Origin: an uncultured Bacteroidales bacterium
GTDB taxonomy: Bacteria; Bacteroidota; Bacteroidia; Bacteroidales; Muribaculaceae
NCBI GenBank assembly: GCA_902772965.1
Contig: CACYCT010000074.1
Location: 1 to 45,669, forward strand
Reading direction: 5' to 3'
Length of the DNA: 45,669 nucleotides
Below are positions 40,388 through 45,669 of the stretch, piece after piece (within the stretch, counting starts at the first letter, position 1; the number at the start of each line of letters is the position of its first letter). The position numbers were made by a program, and so were the translations under genes. The notes beneath the pieces were generated by a model that was not told the DNA's origin, did not search any database, and worked only from the letters and a program-made list of their open reading frames with translations.

Positions 40388-41281
40388 CTATATCACCAAC
40401 GCTATCGTCAGTCCAATGGTGAACAGGAGCATATTCCGCGCCGTGGCGCCGAGCAGCGGGTTCAACGCGGCTCCGTCGCGGCGATGGAGTTGAACGGTGG
40501 CGATGGTGTGAAGTACCAAATAGCCTGCGGGCACGAGCAATGTCCACCGCGAGAGCCCCTCACCCATGACGGCCAGCAGCCACAACGGCGAGAGCAGTCC
40601 AACGGCGACAAAACCGTTTATAAGGTATGCCGCAAGCGCGGGACGGCGGCCGAAGATGACCACCGAGGTGCGCTTCCCCGCCGCGCGGTCGTCGTCAACG
40701 TCGCGGTAGTTGTTCACCAGCAGCACGTTCACGCCCAGAAAACCTATGCTCATCGCGGCAAGCCACACAACGGGTAACGTCTTGAGCGTGATAACGTAAT
40801 AGGTGAGCGTGACAGGAACGAGGCCGAAAAACACAAACACGGCAGCCTCGCCCAGCCCGTGATAACTGAGCGGATACGGCCCCGCACTATAGGCCAACGC
40901 GGCCAGCACAATCACCACGCCTACCGGCAGCAGCCACCATCCGCCAAACGGAATCAGGCAGCAGCCCACAGCGGCGGCGGCGATGATGGTGGCTATGGTG
41001 ACGCGACGCAACGTTTCGGGGCGTATGTCGCCCTCGGTGACACCACGGCGCGGACCGGCACGACCCGCCCGGTCGGCTCCGTGAAGATAATCGAAATATT
41101 CGTTGGCGAAATTCGAGGCCACCTGAGCCAGCAACGCGAACACTACGCACAGCACAGCCGGCAGCCAACGCCAGTATCCCATCCAAACCGCTAAGCCACA
41201 TGCTATTAGCACTCCGGAAAGCGACACCGGCAACGTGCGGACACGCATGCACTCAATCCAAATTTTAGCGCTTCGACTCAT
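40388..41281 (-). CDS. menA: 1,4-dihydroxy-2-naphthoate polyprenyltransferase
   Basis: The start at 41281 (MSRSAKIWIECMRVRTLPVS) gives 297 residues; the longer frame from 41404 crosses the divergent promoters. MenA is an inner-membrane UbiA-family enzyme that prenylates dihydroxynaphthoate to demethylmenaquinone. The first Asp-rich motif is NEYFDYLHGADR, the second is NNYRDVDDDRAAGKRT, and about eight membrane helices surround them. The charged stretch after the first motif (RAGRAGPRRG) is typical of MenA. It is the only menaquinone gene here and is transcribed alone, divergent from the DUF805 operon. Confidence 0.93.
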   Translation of the reverse strand: MSRSAKIWIECMRVRTLPVSLSGVLIACGLAVWMGYWRWLPAVLCVVFALLAQVASNFANEYFDYLHGADRAGRAGPRRGVTEGDIRPETLRRVTIATIIAAAAVGCCLIPFGGWWLLPVGVVIVLAALAYSAGPYPLSYHGLGEAAVFVFFGLVPVTLTYYVITLKTLPVVWLAAMSIGFLGVNVLLVNNYRDVDDDRAAGKRTSVVIFGRRPALAAYLINGFVAVGLLSPLWLLAVMGEGLSRWTLLVPAGYLVLHTIATVQLHRRDGAALNPLLGATARNMLLFTIGLTIALVI

Positions 41282-41301
41282 CTTTTTTTGTTCTTTTGCC
41301 G

Positions 41302-41309
41302 CAAAATTA
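41302..41309 (-). promoter_or_regulatory. -7 box of menA
   Basis: The minus strand reads TAATTTTG, 20 bases before the menA start at 41281, supporting that start. Confidence 0.55.
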
Positions 41310-41331
41310 ATGCTTTTACCGAAAAAAATAC

Positions 41332-41339
41332 TACCTTTG
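41332..41339 (+). promoter_or_regulatory. -7 box of the DUF805 operon
   Basis: TACCTTTG, a full match, lies 38 bases before the ATG at 41378, back to back with the menA promoter. Confidence 0.6.
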
Positions 41340-41377
41340 TGCATTCTTAACACAACACTATAAATATTATTAATACT

Positions 41378-41995
41378 ATGGACAACGATTTCACTACCCC
41401 TCAACCGGCAGGTGCTCCGATGCCTCCCCGGCCGTACGGACCCATGCCTGTCAACCCCCAGCCCGGTTTCTTCGAAGCCATAGGAATGGCGTTCTCGCGC
41501 TGGACGGATATACGCTCCCGATCACGAAGATCGGAGTACTGGTGGTTCAGTCTGTTCATTTTTCTATACATGTTGGTGATTGTTTTTATGATAGCCATTT
41601 TCTCCGGTGCCATCTTCTCAATGACCAACGACATCCGCACGATGGTTCTTTTCACCATTTGCGGCGTTCTGCTGCTGGCCCTGCCCGTAACCATACCCCA
41701 CTGCACCCTGACCGTGCGGCGACTGCACGACTGCGGCCAGAGCGGATACTGGGTGCTGGCCGACATCATCGTCGGAGTGGTCTACCTTGGAGTCTACTCC
41801 ACCATTTTACCCGACGTGATTGCCATCCAATCGGGCAACGTGGCCGCCATACAAAGCCATTCCGGCGCACTGGCTTTCTGCGGAATCACAGGACTTGTCC
41901 AACTTGTCCTGCGAATCATCATCTTCATCTTCACCCTGATCGACAGCAAACCCGAACCAAACAAATGGGGCAAATCGCCCAAATTCAACATATAA
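41378..41995 (+). CDS. DUF805 family membrane protein (first copy)
   Basis: The 205-residue protein has a cytoplasmic Pro/Gly-rich N-terminus (about 1-25, PAGAPMPPRPYGPMPVNPQPG). Next is the DUF805 core: FSRWTDIRSRSRRSEYWWF, four predicted transmembrane helices, and LTVRRLHDCGQSGYWVL. It ends with the DSKPEPNKWGKSPKF motif. The function of DUF805 proteins is unknown; they are inner-membrane proteins. It is followed after 41 bases by a paralogue with the same layout, so the pair arose by duplication. The divergent promoter with menA controls it. Confidence 0.88.
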   Translation: MDNDFTTPQPAGAPMPPRPYGPMPVNPQPGFFEAIGMAFSRWTDIRSRSRRSEYWWFSLFIFLYMLVIVFMIAIFSGAIFSMTNDIRTMVLFTICGVLLLALPVTIPHCTLTVRRLHDCGQSGYWVLADIIVGVVYLGVYSTILPDVIAIQSGNVAAIQSHSGALAFCGITGLVQLVLRIIIFIFTLIDSKPEPNKWGKSPKFNI

Positions 41996-42036
41996 CCGGA
42001 ATTCACCCTCAATCAGTAACCATAAATTCAAAGCCT

Positions 42037-42594
42037 ATGAACCCTGACAACCCGACTACCCAACAAGCCATGCCCTACGGCCAGCCACCAGTCAATCCGC
42101 AACCCGGCTTCCTCGAGGCCGTCAAGATGGCTTTCGCCCGACGAAACGAAATCAACGGACGCTCGAGACGCGCCGAGTACTGGTGGTTCGCCCTCTTCTC
42201 ATTCATCTGCTCTTGGGTGGTGTCGTTGATTACCATGCCGTTCAGCCCAACCGCGCAACTAATAGGTTCGATGGTCGTCTTCCTCGTGCTTTGCTGGCCC
42301 AGCGTCTCGCTGAGCGTGCGCCGTATGCACGACGGCGGACACAGCGGATACTGGGTCATTATCCTGCTCGTGCTTTCTCTCCTTGCCATCGGATTCACCC
42401 TGCCCATGCTCTCTGAAATTGAGAGAATCACAGCACACCCCGAGGCAATGAACGACTACATGACATCGGCCATCATTGCCGGAATCCTCATGATTCCCAT
42501 ATTCATCATCGGCCTGATCACGTTCATCTTCAGCCTCCAAGACAGTAAGCGCGAAATCAACCAGTGGGGACCCTCGCCCAAATACAACGTATAA
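42037..42594 (+). CDS. DUF805 family membrane protein (second copy)
   Basis: The start at 42037 (MNPDNPTTQQAMPYGQPPVN) gives 185 residues; the frame is open upstream, but that part overlaps the first DUF805 gene. The order of parts repeats the neighbour: Pro/Gln-rich N-terminus with VNPQPGF, FARRNEINGRSRRAEYWWF, four membrane helices, LSVRRMHDGGHSGYWVI, and DSKREINQWGPSPKY at the end. The two diverge mostly in the last hydrophobic segments. The next lipoprotein gene follows after 16 bases. Role unknown. Confidence 0.88.
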   Translation: MNPDNPTTQQAMPYGQPPVNPQPGFLEAVKMAFARRNEINGRSRRAEYWWFALFSFICSWVVSLITMPFSPTAQLIGSMVVFLVLCWPSVSLSVRRMHDGGHSGYWVIILLVLSLLAIGFTLPMLSEIERITAHPEAMNDYMTSAIIAGILMIPIFIIGLITFIFSLQDSKREINQWGPSPKYNV

Positions 42595-42610
42595 AATCCC
42601 GCTCCACCGA

Positions 42611-43648
42611 ATGACACCCGCCAAACGATACGCTCCACTTGTGTTTATCCTTGCCTTGTTGCTTGCCCTGTCGGCATGCGACAAAGCCGACAATGCCGTG
42701 CAAAACCCCAAGCGGAGCGTATACTACTGGCGGACCGTCTGGAACCCCGACCCTGACGAACTGCGGTTCATCGCCGACCACCACATCGAGCGCGTGTACC
42801 TGCGTCTGTTCGATGTGGTGGTGCGCGACGGACGCCCTATGCCCAACGCCACCATCCGATTCTCCGCGCCCATACCCGAGGGAATCGAATGGGTGCCCAC
42901 CGTCTTTATCACCGAAAACTGCCTCCGGCACAGCATCGACACACTTGCGCACACCTTCGTCAAGCGTATCATCCAAATCGGAGAAACCAACGACCTGCCG
43001 ACATTCTCCGAAATACAAATCGACTGCGACTGGACAGCACGATCGCAAGCAGCGTACTACCGCTTTCTCGCCGCCGTGGACTCCTGCCTCAAACCACACG
43101 ATATCCGACTCTCGGCAACCATCCGGCTCCACCAACTCAGCATGACACCCCCGCCGGTCGACTACGGCGTGCTCATGGTGTACAACACCGGCGACTACCG
43201 AACTCCCTCCGAACGCAACCCCGTGCTCGACTACCGCGACGTGCACCCCTACCTCAAACACCTCGCCGCGTACAACCTACCCCTGTGCGCCGCATACCCC
43301 ATCTTCGACTGGCAACTACTCTACCGGGGCAATGAGTTCCGCGCCATACTGCGCGACGAGAATCTCGACGACACGCTCCGGTACCGACACATCAAAGACA
43401 ACATCTACATCGCCCGAACAACCCACGACATTCCGCAAATCAACGACGACGGAACAGAAACGACATGGGTCGCCGTGGGAGACACCATCCTCCACTGGCA
43501 ACCCGCCGCCCCCGACATCATCCGGGTGATGGACGCGCTCGAGAAACAACGACCTTCCATCAACCGGCAAACCATACTCTACTCCCTACAGTCCAAACAC
43601 CTTAACTCCTACTCAACCTCCGACTATGAAACGATCCTATGTCCTTAG
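42611..43648 (+). CDS. Lipoprotein of unknown function
   Basis: The 345-residue product has a lipoprotein signal (LALLLALSAC, lipobox LSAC, cysteine about residue 23). I do not recognise the family. The alternation of short strands and helices (VYYWRTVWNPDPDELRFI, FSEIQIDCDW, GVLMVYNTGDY, LPLCAAYPIFDW) has the look of a TIM-barrel, as in glycoside-hydrolase-like proteins, and acidic residues sit at strand ends (QIDCD). This is only an impression. It is joined to the DUF805 genes by a 16-base gap, and its end overlaps the next start by 23 bases, so it is translated together with the large lipoprotein downstream. Confidence 0.75.
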   Translation: MTPAKRYAPLVFILALLLALSACDKADNAVQNPKRSVYYWRTVWNPDPDELRFIADHHIERVYLRLFDVVVRDGRPMPNATIRFSAPIPEGIEWVPTVFITENCLRHSIDTLAHTFVKRIIQIGETNDLPTFSEIQIDCDWTARSQAAYYRFLAAVDSCLKPHDIRLSATIRLHQLSMTPPPVDYGVLMVYNTGDYRTPSERNPVLDYRDVHPYLKHLAAYNLPLCAAYPIFDWQLLYRGNEFRAILRDENLDDTLRYRHIKDNIYIARTTHDIPQINDDGTETTWVAVGDTILHWQPAAPDIIRVMDALEKQRPSINRQTILYSLQSKHLNSYSTSDYETILCP

Positions 43649-45669
43649 CGCGCTCGTCACACTCACATGCTTCGCCTCATTAGCCTGCGGCGGATGGTCA
43701 AGACCCGACTACTACGTTTTCAGCGCCTACAACCGCAACCAGATGGGAGAAACGTTCACCGCACGTACGCTTCAATTTTGGAAAGACTACACCGGCGAGA
43801 AACTGTCGACATACGACATGAGCGGCCTTGTATGGGTGGATCCCGATGAGTTCGAAAACTCCCAAAACACGCTTATCAAAACCGCCCTCCAACGAAACGA
43901 CAGGGAAATCCTCGACTACCTCCGGCTGCTCACCAACTACCTGAAACAATGCCAAACCGTTGACGAAGACGACTGGGCATACCCCACCAAACAGCAAATC
44001 GCAAACCGGAACACCCAACTGCAAAACCTCAACAGCCGCGCGCGAGCCTACTCCGGAACACGCCTCCGCCCGCAATACGCACTGCTGATCATGAGGACTC
44101 TCATGCTGCAAGGTGACACCAAAGGCATACTATCCTACTGGAAATCACACGGATCACAAATGCCCGAAAGCGTATACAAAGACATGATGCGCGACATCTA
44201 TGCCGGCGCAGTGCTCCGCAACGGCGACAAAGACGAGGCATGCCGAATCTACGCCGAACTCGGCGACATGCGCTCCATCAAATGGATCATGCGCGACAAA
44301 CGCAACCTCGCGAACATACAGGCCGAATACAACCACAACCCAAACAACCCAACACTCGTATACCTCGTACAGGACTTCGTCAACAACGCCAGCTCATCTC
44401 TGAGCGACCTCACCAACCCCTACTACGAACTCGACAACGCCACCGAAGACCTCAAAGCGCTCCGCAACCAGGTGAGCCAATTCACCGCGTTCGCACTCAA
44501 AGTCGTAAAGGACGGAAAAACCAACTCGCCCGCACTCTGGCAAGCCGCCGCCGGATACTGCACACACCTGCTCGGCGACCACTCCACCGCCATCAGCCTG
44601 CTCGACAAAGCCGCAAACATGAAAGGCACACAACGCATGCGTGACAACGCGCGCACCTGCCGAATCGTGGCTTCGGTGCCACTGATGAAAAACAACAACA
44701 ACGACTTCAACCGATTCGTCTCCGACCTCAAATGGCTCACAGAATGCGAATCCAAAGAAGAAGTGCTCGCATACAACGGCAACCACTACTCAGAAGTGCT
44801 CGCCAACCTCGCCTACGACCGGATGCCACCCCGACTGAGAGACCTCGGACTGCCCAACACCGCCACAGCGCTTATCGGATGGATGAGCGCGCACGAGCAG
44901 TTCAGAACCGAACACGCCGGCGATGAGAACTACTACTACAACACCGACTACGCCACCGCGCTCGACAACCTCACCGCCGACGAGATGATCACCTACCAAT
45001 CCTTCTTCAACTCAAAACTCGACAACCCGCTCGACAAATTCCTCCGCGACGGACTCAGCGGAGGTCCGGACAACAACTATTTCAGCGACCGTATCGGCAC
45101 CAAACTCATCCGTGAAGGCCGGTTCGAGCAAGCCATCAGCTACCTTGAGGCAGTGCCACTTGACTACTACGCCACACAAGCCATCAGCTCCTACATGGCC
45201 CGGCGCGACTACCACGTCGAGCAATGGTTCAAACGCCAACGCGGAGGCCGGGACGAGACACCAATCAGCGTCACGGAAAACCAACGCCTCCAATTCTGCC
45301 GCGACGTGATCGACCGGCAAAAACGCATCAACCAGTCCAACGGCACCGACCGCGCGCGACTGCTCTACGACCTCGCCACATACTTCTTCGAAGCCAGCTA
45401 TGCGGGAAACTGCTGGTACATCAGCCGCTACGGACAATCGGTCAGCGACACGGTGTGCTACCGCAACGAACTCGACTTCGTGGCAAAAGCCGTTGAACTG
45501 CTCCAACAAGCGCAACGCCTCTCCGCCACAGACCCGCAACTGCACTACAAAACGCTCTACGCCGCCGCTTACATACCCTTCGGAGAAGAGTTCAAAACAC
45601 CCGTCTGGGACGACAACTACAACCTCTCCTTCAACTACAACACCAACTGCTACTGGTACAAGTCTATGA
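43626..45669 (+). CDS. Very large lipoprotein, partial at the right edge
   Basis: A frame begins with ATG at 43626 and stays open for 681 codons to the window end, with no stop. The first residues MKRSYVLSALVTLTCFASLAC give a lipoprotein signal (lipobox SLAC, cysteine 21). The remainder is rich in Tyr, Asn and Leu and predicted mostly helical, with TPR/SEL1-like helix pairs (for example LWQAAAGYCTHLLGDHSTAISLLDKAA and GRFEQAISYLEAVPLDYYA, here shown only as examples of the A/L/Y pattern). I do not know the family. The 23-base overlap with the preceding lipoprotein gene suggests a functional pair in the envelope. The 3' end lies beyond the window. Confidence 0.8.
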   Translation, partial: MKRSYVLSALVTLTCFASLACGGWSRPDYYVFSAYNRNQMGETFTARTLQFWKDYTGEKLSTYDMSGLVWVDPDEFENSQNTLIKTALQRNDREILDYLRLLTNYLKQCQTVDEDDWAYPTKQQIANRNTQLQNLNSRARAYSGTRLRPQYALLIMRTLMLQGDTKGILSYWKSHGSQMPESVYKDMMRDIYAGAVLRNGDKDEACRIYAELGDMRSIKWIMRDKRNLANIQAEYNHNPNNPTLVYLVQDFVNNASSSLSDLTNPYYELDNATEDLKALRNQVSQFTAFALKVVKDGKTNSPALWQAAAGYCTHLLGDHSTAISLLDKAANMKGTQRMRDNARTCRIVASVPLMKNNNNDFNRFVSDLKWLTECESKEEVLAYNGNHYSEVLANLAYDRMPPRLRDLGLPNTATALIGWMSAHEQFRTEHAGDENYYYNTDYATALDNLTADEMITYQSFFNSKLDNPLDKFLRDGLSGGPDNNYFSDRIGTKLIREGRFEQAISYLEAVPLDYYATQAISSYMARRDYHVEQWFKRQRGGRDETPISVTENQRLQFCRDVIDRQKRINQSNGTDRARLLYDLATYFFEASYAGNCWYISRYGQSVSDTVCYRNELDFVAKAVELLQQAQRLSATDPQLHYKTLYAAAYIPFGEEFKTPVWDDNYNLSFNYNTNCYWYKSM

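Noticed and set aside
41542..42036. N-terminal extension of the second DUF805 protein
   Set aside because: It overlaps the first DUF805 gene out of frame; starting at 42037 gives the same layout as the paralogue.

Overview
The window looks like chromosomal DNA of a gut-type Bacteroidales, most likely near Muribaculaceae. This is inferred from several things seen together. Many genes carry a TAnnTTTG -7 box, often with a TTTG/TTG -33 element 19-22 bases upstream, and lack a Shine-Dalgarno sequence. Two secreted proteins end in a dockerin-like double EF-hand tail. There is a BspA-type leucine-rich-repeat protein, a DUF4827 lipoprotein, an Fjo-type (T9SS-like) C-terminal domain, and codon use with strong G/C preference at third positions. 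No 16S gene is present, so the family assignment is only an inference.

Left part (1-12.4 kb). The window opens with a translationally coupled pair, an EcoRI-type adenine methyltransferase and a DUF262-HNH nuclease, which is the best candidate for a defence system. It is followed by a secreted phosphodiester-glycosidase (NAGPA) protein with a dockerin-like tail, a zinc-ribbon protein of unknown function, class II fructose-bisphosphate aldolase, a dsbD-mazG-nitroreductase operon, and an OmpA-family outer membrane protein. A tRNA-Leu(UAG) lies at 12381-12462.

Middle part (12.4-31 kb). Downstream of the tRNA is about 600 bases of mobile-element debris: a piece of a large polyvalent protein with an HEYTH motif, fused to a piece of an IS110-like transposase, then a 97-base segment bounded by short inverted repeats. 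After it come the BspA-like LRR protein, a secreted class-I glutamine-amidotransferase-like hydrolase, a WecG/TagA glycosyltransferase, a DUF3473-type polysaccharide deacetylase, a small holin-like membrane protein, a truncated cysteine synthase, ilvE with a small sorting-domain protein, a transglutaminase / NlpC-P60 / dipeptide epimerase operon that fits murein-peptide turnover, an SGNH + MBOAT O-acylation pair, and a glmM - DUF4827 - nrnA operon. A dispersed repeat of about 134 bases occurs twice (4883-5016 and 17301-17434), and a REP-like hairpin follows the MBOAT gene.

Right part (31-45.7 kb). A large multidomain GH5 glycoside hydrolase faces a run of minus-strand genes: three consecutive GH25 lysozyme-like paralogues with different tails, a Wzx-type flippase, ruvB and menA. 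Divergent from menA is an operon of two DUF805 membrane proteins, an unrecognised lipoprotein and a very large lipoprotein gene that runs off the right edge.

Taken together the window is mostly cell-envelope biology (murein hydrolysis and recycling, polysaccharide synthesis, modification and export, outer-membrane and secreted proteins) with housekeeping genes between. The accessory or laterally acquired parts are the methylase-nuclease pair at the left edge and the scars after tRNA-Leu.
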